A DNA stretch of 64,000 nucleotides from Bombyx mori (taxonomy: Eukaryota; Arthropoda; Insecta; Lepidoptera; Bombycidae): positions 14,323,501 to 14,387,500 of the forward strand of contig NC_085112.1 of assembly GCF_030269925.1 (NCBI RefSeq). The letters are read 5' to 3'. Under the pieces are notes generated by a model. That model had not been told where the DNA came from. It worked only from the letters and a program-made list of their open reading frames with translations, and ran no database searches. The position numbers and the translations under genes are program-made. Every line of letters starts with the position of its first letter. Positions within the stretch are counted from its first letter, which is position 1. This document shows, in pieces, positions 10,195 to 22,319 of the stretch.

Positions 10195-10395
10195 AACGTA
10201 GTAGCATCGCTTGACACTCAGTGGATCTTAACAGTAGGTTGCATTTCCGATTCGGTAGTAGATTCTGCGAAGCACTACTCTTGCTAGGATTAGTGTTAGT
10301 ACGTCGTCAGGTTTGAGCCCCATGAGCTCACCTACTTGTTAGTCTACGCTGACATAGCCTCTCAAAGCTATCAGCTAAGGTAGGAAAAAAATGCT
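10195..10395 (+). mobile_element. SINE-B, 5'-truncated copy
   Basis: ACACTCAGTGGATCTTA, AGATTCTGCGAAGCACT, TTTGAGCCCCATGAGCTCAC and the A-rich end GGTAGGAAAAAAA match SINE-B. Shortly after, at 10429-10448, a piece of a SINE-A tRNA-like head (TATCCTTTAGGCCACGAGGA, reversed) is recognisable. Confidence 0.7.
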
Positions 10396-10849
10396 TGCTA
10401 GTATCAAGTAGGACCCCTGTCTTATCCTTTAGGCCACGAGGACATTAAAACTATTTTCGTCTCAATGCCTCAATCGTACTATTAGCTGACATTGTTGTTT
10501 AAATCATATTTTCTATGACGTTTCCGATATCGGATAAAGAGTAAAAATCCTCAGTGGACGGTTAAAATCGTAATGAACCAAGCAAAAAAAAACCACATAA
10601 AACATAGCGTATCGTTGATTATTTAGCGCATCGCCGATAGCGTGTTCGCTTGTGTGATTAGCATTACCGTTCGGACCTGGAATACATAACAATGGACTGC
10701 GTAATTGGTTGTCGGCTGCGCTGTATATATAGAAAAAAAATACGCGGACATTTGATTTGTACTAGATACTTTGCGGAATATGTTTTGATTACAATGCGGG
10801 ATATTTATAATAGGTAGTACTGCGAGAACGCACGGGTAGATATATAACG

Positions 10850-11045
10850 GACGGATCTTCTCAGCGGGTCACGATTCCGATTCTGTGCTAGATGCATTCG
10901 CCAAGCAGCTGCCTTCGAGTTGTTAGATCTCTTCTGGAAGCGCTCGGGCAGCTGTTAGCATATCCCAACCCTCCTGGCTGAGCACCTCGCCCACCTGTCC
11001 TGATGAAACTGTAAGGGCCTCCGGGCCACCAGTAATCCTTCCTTC
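10850..11045 (+). repeat. Dispersed repeat related to SINE-B
   Basis: Begins GGATCTTCTCAGCGGGTCACG like SINE-B, then differs. It ends in AAGGGCCTCCGGGCCACCAGTAATCC, a motif that recurs near 62812-62836. Possibly a separate SINE subfamily. Confidence 0.45.
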
Positions 11046-11734
11046 ATAAAAATGATTGTTTTTTAGTATGCTAAAACGAAACGCAAACAAAATTTGACTT
11101 CATACGTACTGAAACAGAGCGTTATCAGGATCGACCACAATTTGCGGCACTAATCTCCGTTCGACCTCATTCCTGAACTTGTTCGCGGATCCGTTTTGAG
11201 GTTACAGTTATTGTGTTTAACGGGATTAATTTGGCGGTTAAACTAAGCGTTTTGCTGATAAAGATTATCAGAGATAAGGACGTGTGGTTTGAGCTTAAGC
11301 GAAGTGAAGTGAAGATTTAAACTCTTTAGTGTTCTAGCCCTAACAATATGAGTAGAGAGAATACCAAAAATAGTAAAAGGAAGTTATTGCTATATAGGGA
11401 ATGATATAGGTAAGTGAAATCTTCCGACCGATATATTCGGATGCCAGTCTGTTTCTAGGTATTATAAACAGTTCAAATATTGCTCCGATGTGAGCTTAAT
11501 ATTATTTAAGAGTAAGCACGGTAATATTTGATGGGTTTCAGATAATTCAGCGCATTGCAAGCCTCGTGATTATTAAGTCGAAAATTGTGGTAAAATAATA
11601 ATGCAGATAGCAGCGAAAGTTTGAAACAATTGTTGCCTCAAAATTGAAAATGTTGCTAGCGCGATTCAGGGCAGTTTTTCTACTTACTTCTACATACTGG
11701 AAAAAAAACCGCGTTCTCAGTGTGTTGATTTAAA

Positions 11735-11955
11735 TCTATACTAATATATAAATCTATAGTGTTTTTTACGGATGTTCCGTTATAACTACTGAACCATGCA
11801 TCCGATTGACTTGAAACTTGGTATCCATGTAGAAAATACATGTACTTAATGGATAGGGTAATATTTATATGAGTGTTGGACTCCCTACACCAGTTGCGAG
11901 GGCGTCAATGATGAGAATCTTTGTGGGGGTGAGCAAAGCGGACGGGTACAGCTAG
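11735..11955 (+). mobile_element. Hel-L non-autonomous Helitron
   Basis: Starts TCTATACTAATATATAAATC after an A, ends GGGTACAGCTAG before a T, and is about 220 bp. The TCTATACTAATAT start is typical of lepidopteran Helitrons (Lep1-like, from memory). Confidence 0.7.
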
Positions 11956-12810
11956 TTCGCTTATAAAATTATAAGACAAACAAGAATAAAGACAAAAATT
12001 GCCTTTAAATAACATTGTATGAGTCCTATCGGAGATCAAACCCAAGCCATGTTGTTCATTAATAAGGATCACTAATCACTAGACATTAAGCCGATCAAAC
12101 AAATCTACACGTACTGTTATCATTGACGAGCCGCTCTCACTATTTAATTTTGTCACTGTGGAAACTTCAAATACATTAGAGATTTCACGTCTCATTAGGC
12201 ATTTTCGTTGATACCTATTCTACCGAAATCATTTTCTACTGGAAATGGGATAGCGTCATTCTTCAATAACTTCCAACGTTTAAAACCTATAAGTATTGGT
12301 GGTCCGAACGACAAAAACCGTTGCAAAATCATCCTTAATCGGAGTTGCTATAAAGTTCACTTTATTTTATTGTTGCAAAGCGTTTGAGATCTATTTGTGC
12401 CGTGAAGCAGAAATTCATTATAAAACATCTCCAGCTTATTCCTTAAATAATACATACCTTTACGAAGCACTCCTAGCTGTTAGGAATTTCTTGTAGTTTC
12501 GTTATTAAATTAGGATCGGAATCGATATTTTTGATTAAAGTTTTTAGTTTATTCTCAGCGACACTAAAGAGGTGAGTAAGGTTATTGGTGAATAGAAAAC
12601 AAATCTTGTTCGTTTGTGTATTTTTGATTAACATTAATTGTTAGCCACGACCGCTTGATATACTGTTGTTTGTTTGAGCGCAGCGCACCGGCGCGCGCGC
12701 ACTCTCCGATTACAAAACGCTTTGTTATGTTGCCAAGTCATTCTTGACCGAGAACGCTTATTTCGCTCCACAGACCTAGAAACTACTAGAAGTATATTAA
12801 TTTATTTTTC

Positions 12811-13047
12811 ATTTTTTTATTGCTGAGATGGGTGGACGATCTCACAGCCCACCTGGTGTTAAATGGTTACTAGAGCCCATAGACATCTACAACGTAAATG
12901 CGCCACCCACCTTGTTCTAAGATCTCAAGTATAGTTACAACAGCTGCCCCACCCTTCGAACCAAAACGCATTACTGCTTCACGGCAGAAATAGGCAGAAT
13001 GATGGAACCTACCCGCGCGGACTCACAAGAGGTCCCATCACCAGTAA
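12811..13047 (-). mobile_element. SINE-A, short form
   Basis: A poly-T start, ATTGCTGAGATGGGTGGACGA, and the end GGTCCCATCACCAGTAA. A small internal deletion removes the GAGATATAAG block. Confidence 0.9.
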
Positions 13048-13099
13048 ATTACCAATACTACCATTCAGTGTGTTATTTATTTAATTTTTTCCTTTAGAG

Positions 13100-13247
13100 G
13101 AATAGGTGGATCTAAGAAAAAATGGACGGATTGTGTGAAATAAGATATGTGTAAGAGGGGAGTGAGCGAAGAAATGGTATATAATAGAGGAGTATTGGAG
13201 GAGAAAGCATGTTGCGCCGACCCCACTGGGAGAAGGGCAGGAGAATT
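13100..13247 (+). mobile_element. RTE-like LINE 3' relic
   Basis: GGATCTAAGAAAAAATGGAC...GTGTGAAATAAGATATGTGT...GTTGCGCCGACCCCACTGGG is a shortened, stop-containing version of the 3' end of the ORF at 14615-15023. Confidence 0.65.
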
Positions 13248-13657
13248 AAATAGTTTATAGGATTTTTAAGTGAAAACTTACTTAGCCGCGTTGAGGTATT
13301 TTTGGTAGGAAAATCTTACGGATTCGCGTCACCGACATGCGTAATAACAACAGGTATATCTGTAGTTATACAGGTGACTTATTGTGCGACATTAATGCTT
13401 TGTGTATCTTTAGAAGTAAAATAAAATGTATTTAGTAAAAAAATGATTGTATATTAATTGTTATTTCAATTAAATTGTGTTTATATGTATTTTGTTATGA
13501 CCTTGTACATACAGCCCGTAGTATATTTGAGTAATAAATAAACTATACATGTATATAATTGTTGCTCGGAGTGTCAATAAAGGTGAACACGAAATTGATG
13601 TTGTAAATTTTAATTTAAACATTATGAGATTTCCAAATTTATTACGTTTATTATTAG

Positions 13658-13770
13658 TATAACTATACTGAGATCTTAGAACTTATATCTCAAGGTGGGT
13701 GGCGCATTTACGCTGTAGATGTCTAACCCTTTAACACCAGGTAGGCTGTGAGCTCGTCCACCCATCTAAG

Positions 13771-13776
<6 letters not shown>
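13658..13776 (+). mobile_element. SINE-A, 5'-truncated
   Basis: Runs from AACTATACTGAGATCTTAG to CATCTAAGCAATA. The usual A-rich tail is replaced by a (TA)n run. Confidence 0.85.

Positions 13777-13839
<63 letters not shown>
13776..13839 (+). repeat. (TA)n microsatellite
   Basis: About 32 TA units joining the SINE-A tail to a TA-flanked MITE. Confidence 0.95.
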
Positions 13840-13842
<3 letters not shown>

Positions 13843-14101
13843 CGCTTGAAAGGCAAAAGTGACTAAGCGACAATGCGTGAACTGTACAGTAGACTAATTT
13901 AAAGTTGAAATACCTGAAAACAAAATTTATTTTAACGAATCTAGCTGTAGTAGAATCTAGCTAGTAGCTGTAGGATTGAAATAAATGAATTAAAATATTC
14001 GATCCGCAAAAAAATATATTTCTAGAAATATGTGGTTATTGCCTATCATTTATGTACAAAGCAGTTATTGTCGCTTAGTCATGTTTGCGTTTCAAGCGTC
14101 G
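13840..14101 (+). mobile_element. TA-flanked MITE with 35-bp terminal inverted repeats
   Basis: CGACGCTTGAAAGGCAAAAG...CTAAGCGACAAT at 13840-13874 is the reverse complement, with four mismatches, of 14067-14101. Both ends abut TA repeats, as expected of a Tc1/mariner-type insertion at TA. The 262-bp element has no ORF. Confidence 0.8.
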
Positions 14102-14614
14102 ATATATATATATAATATATAATTTATATATATAATATTTCATTCGCTATGAAAATCCACATTTTTCCGAAATTAATAAGTGTAGTCTGTAATCGTAAAT
14201 ATCTTATGTTTTGCCTGAGAATTTTTAGCATTGAGTTGTATTATTAATTTAATTGACGCAAAAACGTCCGAATCACAAAAATATTAAAAGTAAGAACACG
14301 TGAGGCAAAAAAAAAAACACATTTTAATTCTCAATCACCTCGACCACAATCGAACAATTATTTTCGTAAAAAATTGTTTACATGTAAAAGTCTTCAACGT
14401 TTTTGTAACTAGTCGGTATACACACGTAATGTTAATCTATTTTAGTTAAATTTTGTTTTTTATTCAAAACAGGAAAAACGTATAATATATTTAATTTTAA
14501 TTATGGAGCAAGTACAAATAAAAACAATATTTCAGTTGGTCATGTTGCAATGAAGAAGGACTTTTGTGAAAAAAAGAAAAATGATGTGTCAATCTTTTAT
14601 CATTTACTGTACAT
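14102..14614. other. Unassigned AT-rich DNA
   Basis: Starts with a second short TA-rich run. No recognised element is seen before the LINE relic. Confidence 0.4.
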
Positions 14615-15023
14615 TAGCGATACATTAAGGCGATTGCATGCAGCACAGATGCGAATGTTGCGATGGATGTGTGGAGTAACGAGAATGGATAGAATACGGA
14701 ATGAATATGTTAGAGGAAGTCTGAAAGTGGCACCTGTGACAGAGAAGCTGAGAAGTGCGCGATTGGGATGGTATGGACATGTGATGAGACGAAATGAAAA
14801 TGAGGCTGGTAAGAGAATGTTGACTATGAATGTGGAAGGATATAGAGGAAGAGGTAGATCTAAGAAGAAATGGATTGATTACGTGAAAGACGATATGGGT
14901 AAGAGGGGAGTGAAAAAATGGTATATGATAGAAGAGTATGGAAGGAGAAAACATGTTGCGCCGACCCCAAAGTTACTGGGAGAAGGGCAGGACAATGATG
15001 ATAGCGATACATATAACAAATAA
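14615..15023 (+). mobile_element. RTE-like LINE, C-terminal ORF fragment
   Basis: An open frame encodes LRRLHAAQMRMLRWMCGVTR, RGSLKVAPVTEKLRSARLGW, YGHVMRR and GRGRSKKKWIDYVKDDM, ending GEGQDNDDSD. This is the familiar C-terminal region of arthropod endonuclease/reverse-transcriptase LINEs of RTE type. No reverse-transcriptase domain remains upstream, so it is a 5'-truncated copy, but with no stop codons in the part that survives. The nominal ATG at 14550 belongs to flanking DNA. Confidence 0.75.
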
Positions 15024-15107
15024 GGGGTTTTAGCCCTAAATATTATTTCTTCCAAACAATCGATAGCAATAAAAGACTGATTTGATGTCAATATACTTAA
15101 TTATATA

Positions 15108-15240
15108 GCGTATTGCACTGATGGCATTGTGTGATAGTTATGTTAGTGCTGAGCGTCGTGGGTTCGATCCCCATATCTGTCAAGTGTTCGAGTGACGAAG
15201 AAATAAACTCCCTCTTTGTCTGCGCGTTTAATATATGAGT
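15108..15240 (+). mobile_element. SINE-K, tRNA-like head fragment
   Basis: TGGCATTGTGTGATAG (A-box-like) and GTGGGTTCGATCCCCATAT (B box) lie 30-40 nt apart. Same head type as at 5700 and 22320. Confidence 0.55.
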
Positions 15241-15666
15241 CGTCTATTATCAAAGGTGGCAATCTGTGCATTTGGACAAAAAAATGTTATTGATATGTCA
15301 ATACAGATTGATTTGAATATAATCGTCTCCTTCAAAGAATACGGTTCAAAACCTGCATTAAATAAAGGTTAATACTTAACCTGTTATTTATCTAAGATGT
15401 CGTTCAGAAGAGTTTTGTGACTGCCAATGAAATACAAAGTCAATAATTCGTTTTTCTGATTTACCAATAATTGTCCAAAAGTCACATTGCCGGCTTTGAT
15501 AATAGTCTACTCATATGTCGGAGAAGCCACAATTATCAACACCATCGTCAGACATCGTAGGGGCGAATAGGGTGATCGAGCTAAGGGAAATATTGAGTAC
15601 ACCAATCACGTTCGCTGTCTTAGAACAATTTATAAATCTTCTCTTGACGTTAGCAAACGGAAACGA

Positions 15667-15713
15667 ATGACAGTTCTTGGGACGGAGGCACCGCTCTTCA
15701 AGAAGGCTGGTTG
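15667..15713 (+). CDS. Possible first coding exon with a TATA box upstream
   Basis: TATAAAT at 15631-15637 is followed about 30 nt later by ATGACAGTTC, an open 15-codon frame (MTVLGTEAPLFKKAG) and a perfect donor (TTG|GTAAGT at 15714). Composition is richer in GC than its surroundings up to about 15880. Product unknown and no partner exon identified. It could be chance. Confidence 0.25.
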
Positions 15714-16109
15714 GTAAGTGTGATGGCGTCTACGCGCCTCCATCGGCTAGGCTCTGTCGTAGCACGAAGTTAGCCGAGTTCCAACGATACCGCAATCGTG
15801 CTGCCATCTCTCGGGAATCGTGCTGCGTTTCGTTTAGCTACCAAACTAATGACCGTTTCCGGCATTTAAATCGAGGGGTGAAGGGATATTTGGTTTAAGC
15901 GGCATTTTTACAACTTCACAGGAGAGTCATTAAAAGTTTAGGTGTAAGTTTAATTATTTGGAAAAAATATCACCACATAACTTCTTTAGGTATTTTCATT
16001 GGAGTAAGTTTAAATGAAGTTCGATTCAAAACATCGAACTGTTGATGTTGAATGCTATTGAATATCAAAAAAAGGCACCTTTAATTAGAAAGATAAATGT
16101 CACGTATTA

Positions 16110-16290
16110 AGCGAAATGTCGCTAGAATTATCGAGAATATTCCACACATCTCTAGTATTGTGTTTCCGCTATCTGACAATAGATGGCGTTGTACTTCTCG
16201 GGCGTTCTGGGTGCTACTAGATACTTCGACTATTCGGCGATATTTTGACGTTACTCTTACCAGCGTAAGACTATGTGGGATCGAAAATAA
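16110..16290 (+). repeat. Dispersed repeat shared with 39590-39780
   Basis: Shares ATTATCGAGAA, GTGTTTCCG, AGATGGCGTTG, TTGTACTTCTCG and CTCTTACC(A/G)GCGTAA(G/C)AC with the second copy. Order is partly rearranged. Family unknown. Confidence 0.5.
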
Positions 16291-17254
16291 ATACTTTTCC
16301 GGAGTTCAAAAATGATTTAATTTTCGACTTTTATATAAGACTAGCACAGTAAAATAAAATTAATAACGTTGCAAGAACTTAAACATCTTCACCCTCGTTT
16401 TCTGTCTGTCGTCTGTCACACGTTAAACTTTGACAGCCGTCTGCTTGTCACGCTCACAATGCTCCATTCCTACATAATAGGTATATAATATTATATTATT
16501 TATTATATTATTATGTATATTGAAACGTAAGTAAGTATGCATGTCAGTATCTAGCTCCCGTGATTGTCAGCGAATGCCTGTGTGTGAATTAGCCTTATTA
16601 TTTATTATTTGGAAAGCGGCTTGGCTCTTCTCCTGGCATTGGTGATTTTCACGAGGCAGAAATAACTGACAATAACGACAAAAAAAAAACAAAAAAAAAT
16701 ATAACGAAAATAATACAAGAAAATAATTAGTCGAACATACAATTAAACACGAGAATATTCTAAATCATCTTCCAATCTATTAAAAAAAAACTGTTGTTTC
16801 AAAGCAATTGAAACATTAATCTTAATTCTTAAGATACGTTATGATGGCTATAGTTGTTGGAACGAATTAATTAAAATACTTTTTAAAAAAAACGTTTTAA
16901 GAAGGCCTTACCGAACCGAAATTTTCTTTAAACTCCGACATTGTCTGCCACTTCTAGTGAGTTCATAGTTCAATGTAAATTTAATTCTTTGGAAGCATAA
17001 AACAAAGGCTTCATTTATTTAGTAAGGGATAGCGCAGGAAAACCGCTAAATGTTCAAATATGGATCCGGCTATTTTCATCAAGTCTCGCAATAAACTAGC
17101 TTTAAAATCTATAATTATTAAACGATGAATAAATTAAAAATGGAGTCAACTCTTTGTCTTTTCTGTTTTCAGTTTTCTTTAAATACAATTTAAATTAAAT
17201 TAAAACATTATTAAATTTATTTAAAATTAAATTATTTATTTTCAGAATTAAATT
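16291..17254. other. Unassigned AT-rich DNA with a LINE-D tail scrap
   Basis: A short piece at 16613-16640 (AAAGCGGCTTGGCTCTTCTC) resembles the LINE-D 3' end. Otherwise nothing recognised. Confidence 0.4.
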
Positions 17255-17372
17255 TAGCGGTAGGCAGCGGCTTGGCTTTGCCTCTGGTATTGCTGAAGTC
17301 CATGGGCGACGGTAACCACTCACCATCAGGTGGGCCGTATGCTCGTCTGCCTATAAGGGCAACAAAAAAAAT
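17255..17372 (+). mobile_element. LINE-D 3' end fragment
   Basis: AGCGGTAGGCAGCGGCTTGG through CCATGGGCGACGGTAACCAC to GCCTATAAGGGCAACAAAAA matches the tail of the reverse-transcriptase element at 50756-52686. Its 60-codon open frame is a by-product. Confidence 0.85.
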
Positions 17373-17676
17373 CGCATTTAATGTTATAAGCAAGCTAGGT
17401 TGTACTATAAATCCGAGACTCAGAATACATGCCGCGTCTCTGGTAACTGCTTAACAAGGTGAGACCTGTTCCACATAATTAACAAGAAAAAAAATTCAAT
17501 TCAAACAGTTGAATGTTTGAAAAACATACAAATACTAAAAACATCGGAAGCCCGCAATCCAAACAGCTGATCGACGCCATCCAATGTCATCCAAGGCCAT
17601 TGACTTCGCTGATCAGGTGTGTTACAATAGTATTATATGGCAAGCAATGCAAGGCGCGTTAGAAAATATTTTTGTT

Positions 17677-17935
17677 CTTTTTTTTTTGTTGCTTAGTTGG
17701 GTGAACGATCTCACAGCCCACCTGGTGTTAAGTGGTTACTGGAGCCCATAGACACCTACAACGTAAATGCCGCCACCCACCTTTAGATATGAGTTCTAAG
17801 GTCTCAGTTTAGTTAAAACGGCTGCCCCACCCTTCAAACCGAAACGCATTACTGCTTCACGGCAGAAATGGGCGGGGTGGTGATACCTACCCGTGCGGAC
17901 TCACAAGAGGTCCTACCACCAGTAATCGATAATAG
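17677..17935 (-). mobile_element. SINE-A, short form
   Basis: A poly-T start, TTGCTTAGTTGGGTGAACGA, and the end GGTCCTACCACCAGTAAT. Confidence 0.9.
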
Positions 17936-18459
17936 CTCATTAAAATTGTAGCTGAAATACAATTAAAATGGAAATTTCATTTAATATTACAAATAATATA
18001 ATAATATGTTGTAATTGTAACAGTTAAAATAGCAATTACAGTTGAAATGCGATGGGTTTTGTGGGGATTTAAGAGTTAATAATGTCAATATCAGGCCCGT
18101 GATTACCAATCAATTTGTAGAACTAGCGAACATTCATGTCATGTTTCCAACTACACTTACACCCGTCATTGACATGTCAGTTAACTTATAAGTACATCTT
18201 GTCACATACAGGTCATTATAAACTGTATTTTCACTACTGAGTAACACACATCAAATCGTACAAACTTTTTTCAAACATTTATAATAATATTATTATGTAT
18301 TTAAATAGATTGTCAGCGGAACATTTTCCAAATACCCGGTCTGATTTTTCGCCTACAAATAAAAGTTTATTATTGTTTTCTTTCAGACTATATGGGATTT
18401 GTATTTTATCATAAATTCGTAATTAATTTCGTTGTTACTTTCTATTAATATATTAAATA

Positions 18460-18673
18460 CTAGCGACCCGCCCTCGCTTCGCTTCGGAAACATTAAAACA
18501 CACATGAAACCAAAAAAATAAAATAAAAAAAATAAAAAAAAGTAGCCTATGTTCATCAGGAACAATGTCGGCTTCTAATGGAAAAATAATTTTTCAAATC
18601 GGTCCAGTAGTTTCGGAGCCTATTCGAAACAAACAAACAAAGAAATCTTTCCTCTTTATAATATTAGTATAGA
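18460..18673 (-). mobile_element. Hel-L non-autonomous Helitron
   Basis: On the minus strand it starts TCTATACTAATATTATAAAG, contains CTCCGAAACTACTGGACCGA and ends GAAGCGAGGGCGGGTCGCTAG before a T. This is the standard lepidopteran Helitron 3' end with a GC-rich hairpin. Its 5' end abuts another Helitron (18675-18886). Confidence 0.85.
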
Positions 18674-18674
18674 A

Positions 18675-18886
18675 TAGTTGACCCGGCAGACTTCGTAGTG
18701 CCTACATCAAAGGAAAAACAAAATTGTTTGTTTTTATATAATTCCGAGCTTTTTTATATTTTTTCACCTTTTAAACCTTTCCTGGACTTCCACGAATAAT
18801 TCATTTCCAAAATTAGCCAAATCGGTCCAGCCGTTCTCGAGTTTTAGCGAGACTAACGAACAGCAATTCATTTTTATATATAGAGA
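18675..18886 (-). mobile_element. Hel-E non-autonomous Helitron
   Basis: Shares GACCCGGCAGACTTCGTAGT, CTCGAGTTTTAGCGAGACTA and GAACAGCAATTCATTTTTAT with six other copies. The terminal CTAG is mutated (ATAG). Confidence 0.8.
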
Positions 18887-20571
18887 TAAAAGCAATTAAC
18901 ATTTAAAACCTTATGAGTTTGCTTGTTTTAGGATGATATTGCTACTAGTCTTGTTTTTAGTATGACCTTGAAAGAACAGCATCCTTAAATTAAAATACAC
19001 CAAAACATTTCTAGTTTACAAACGACCGTGAAAATGCACATCATTGACGAACGTTTCAAAACTGTTTACAAGAATATTAATTATGCATTGTTTTAAAGTG
19101 CTTTGCAGAAACTAATTTAAAATAATTAGAAGTCCATTTTATTTAACCGCTGGAAGTCCTTGCAAAAGCAATTAGTCGAATACACAGTTCTAACATTTTA
19201 GATAAATTTTAAATGCAATCTAGCGTAAAAATACTATTTGGTAAGAATCAACCGAATTGCAACTTAAACTTATAAGTATTGTTCTTGTAAAAGCTATAAA
19301 AAATAAATATCAGTTGATTATTTTACCAAATTTGTACTTGTTTACACGAATAGCTCTTCTAAATACAGCAATAATCTCAACTAAAATGAAGCAATGAAAA
19401 TTATTTACGCTATTCCAGGATGAGACTATGTATCCTGGCTTCTGGCCAACGCAATTATGTTACTGGTAAGTGAACCGAGCTGGATAAACCAGGCAGTGGC
19501 TAGACTACCTCCGTAAGAGTTTAGTGGGGTGGGACTTAGCGGGATTCTTCAGGCTAAGAAAGGTTTCAAAATTTTCAGGCCATTGCATTGGATGCGAGGA
19601 TAAGGCAATTGACTATTCAAGCCTAGCCCCTACCTCATGTTTTGGCGGTCTACATCCATCGTGTGGCCTGTCTCAATATGCTTACCTTATTATTGGGTAT
19701 CCTTCACTGTATTTTCTTTGTTTTTAGTGTTTGCAAATTTTATTATCTTGGACACTAATTTTATTATTTTATTAATTAGCACGTTTATATAGACTCGTTT
19801 TCTGTAAGTATTCAATGTTAGATAAGTGAAAGTGTTCATACAAGGTCAATTTCGCGGACTTCTCGGATTTAGTTCAATGTGTCTGCTTCGCGATATGACC
19901 ATAATGGTATCCTGGGATACCTCGATTAATGCAAGCCCAAAAGACTTGCTCATGTAAAGATTTATATTTCATGTACATATTTATAATAAATAAATATTTA
20001 CTAACAATCACGCCACGTTAACTGGTCCCGTGATAAGTTCGTAAAGAACTTGTGTTACAGGTACCAGATAACGGATAATGGCGTAGAAACAAATAATCGT
20101 GCTTGAGGTAATTTTTTTGTCGCCAATTAATGTGTTACACTCGTAATACTCAGACAAAGATAAAGCCTAGACAGTACAGAAAGAGGTAAAGTATTTAAAT
20201 CTCTCGGCGCTGTTATCCCTTGGCCCATTATTCGATAGGAAAGAGGAAACTGCCTTAATCATAGTCAATACACATCTTACCTGGCGTGAGCCAAACCATG
20301 ATATCACTAATTGAACGAAAGACAAAAAAGATCAAAAAATTTTCGAAGGCTAATAGTTTAACACTAATGCCATAATATGCACGCTTGCGCCTCACCCGAT
20401 GCGATAAATACCCCCCGTATAAGATTATATTGGCTTCAAGCCAATTTTAATATCCTATAGTGTTGTATATCCGTAGGAGATACGACCGTGTATGCCAGTA
20501 AATACAAAATGCCGTTCGGTACAAATTTCCAGTTATTTCGGGTAGGTGTTTGAAGATTGTTTATTGGCGTC
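18887..20571. other. Unassigned DNA
   Basis: No exon or known repeat recognised over 1.7 kb. A 67-codon open frame at 19524-19727 lacks splice signals and recognisable similarity. Confidence 0.4.
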
Positions 20572-20887
20572 GATGCAAAATTGAATGCTGGTAGTGTTGG
20601 ATCAAATGATTGGTAGTTTAATCTAGTATTTAATTCAATACTTAAGATTCTAATAATTTCAAATTTCAGTTAAAAAATTCAATTATGATTTGCTGAATTG
20701 TTTTTATAAAAAAAAAACAGTGTTGATGCAAAATTAAATGTTGGTGGTGTTCGATCAAATGATTGGAAGTTTAATCTAGCATTTAATTCAAGATTTAAGA
20801 ATGTGGATCGCTTTTTCTAATAATTTCAAATTTCAGATAAAAAATTCAATTACGATGTGCTGAATTGTTTTTATAAAAAAACAGTGT
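20572..20887 (+). repeat. Tandem duplication, two ~155-bp units
   Basis: GATGCAAAATTGAATGCTGG...TTTTTATAAA...ACAGTGTT (20572-20724) is repeated at 20725-20887 with about 10% differences and a small insertion (GAATGTGGATCGCTTTTT). Confidence 0.85.
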
Positions 20888-21586
20888 TTGTATTCCTCTC
20901 TAATAAAATTCTTAAAAGTATTTTTTTTAACGAGAAGACGGAGTAATAAGCAATTAATACAATGATCAAGATCTCTTCGGAGAAGCCATCTCTCCAAGAA
21001 GTGCCTACGCATCCTGCTAACTTCGGTTTACCAATTGCGCCAGGAATGAAATAATACCAGTCATAATAATATATATCGTTTAACCATCCTAGCACCCACT
21101 ATCATAAAGTGGGCCACGTGATTATCTGACTTCTATGATACGTGATAAGCAAATTATGGAAATCGGTGGTAGATCATTGAGTTTCTCAGTTTCTGAAACC
21201 AGAGGGATGTAACCAAACTTCAAGCATGAGTGGTGTCATTTAAGCAATGTGTGTCACCTAAGGCTATTCAACAAAGTACGATCAGACAATTGATCATTTT
21301 TTTAACTACTTACCTAAACTGGCGAACCAGCTCATGGCTACTTGGTTTTGAGTGGTTGAAGCGGTTGTAAGATCTTTGGATTAAGTTTCCCGTGATCCAA
21401 AGCGAATTAGCTTTCCTTCGCGTTACCTAATCTTCATATTTCAATCTTTACGTATGGTACGTTGAGAATTCTTCTGTCTATTCCGAAGCTACAGCGGTGA
21501 TGCAGAAAGCAAATTTCGTATACATTGATGCAAGTGAAATCTTTCTTCGTCTGGCATGTTTTAATATTTCCTGGTACATAGTCGAT

Positions 21587-22027
21587 ATTCGACTATAGTT
21601 AATTAAAATTATAAGTTCTTACACTATTATGATCCTATTATCAAAGACTATAGATAAGACTATAGACAAGAAGATATTTCTGTAATTTCAAAATCGAAAT
21701 CAGATTTCCCCAAGACTACACTTAACGTATATCATTATAGACAAATAATTTATAATCTATTCTTAGTTTGACCACAGACTATAAGCAATAAGAAAAGTTT
21801 GACAACAAACAAATAGTATGCATACGTGTGTTAAATACATGGTAGTTGTGTAAGTTTTTTATTTATTGATTTAATGTATTTTTTATGCATAATTTTAAAA
21901 AAATATTAATATTTTGTACTCTTTCTCTATATTCTCTATAAGTGTGACAAATTTTATAGTTCTCCGTCCGCCCAATTTTCGTAAAAAGGGATACAAAGTT
22001 TTTGCTTCACGTATTAATATATATATA
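21587..22027 (-). mobile_element. Hel-F Helitron, lacking the terminal CTAG segment
   Basis: Homologous to 4472-4890 from the hairpin (GTCGATATTCGAC) to TTGCTTCACGTATTAATATA. The last bases with CTAG are missing, and there is an added AGACTATAGATAAGACTATA repeat. Confidence 0.75.
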
Positions 22028-22319
22028 ACAGTATTGAGAGCTATGACCTTGAAACAATTGTCTGTGAGCATTAACACGTGAAACTGTAGCTATACGTAAG
22101 TATACATTACAAAACGTTACATTCAACGTCATCTACCTTGAACCGGCTCTAATAGTTTTACTACCACGCTCGTTGTGGACTGACTCGAAACTGGGTCATA
22201 TTCATACAGATCCGTGAAACGACATCGAACTAGCTTCAAATTCACATCGGAGCGCTCCTCAAACTGTTTTTTGGAATCTTTTAATTAATAAAGTAAATAA
22301 TGAAAATAATAAATAACTG

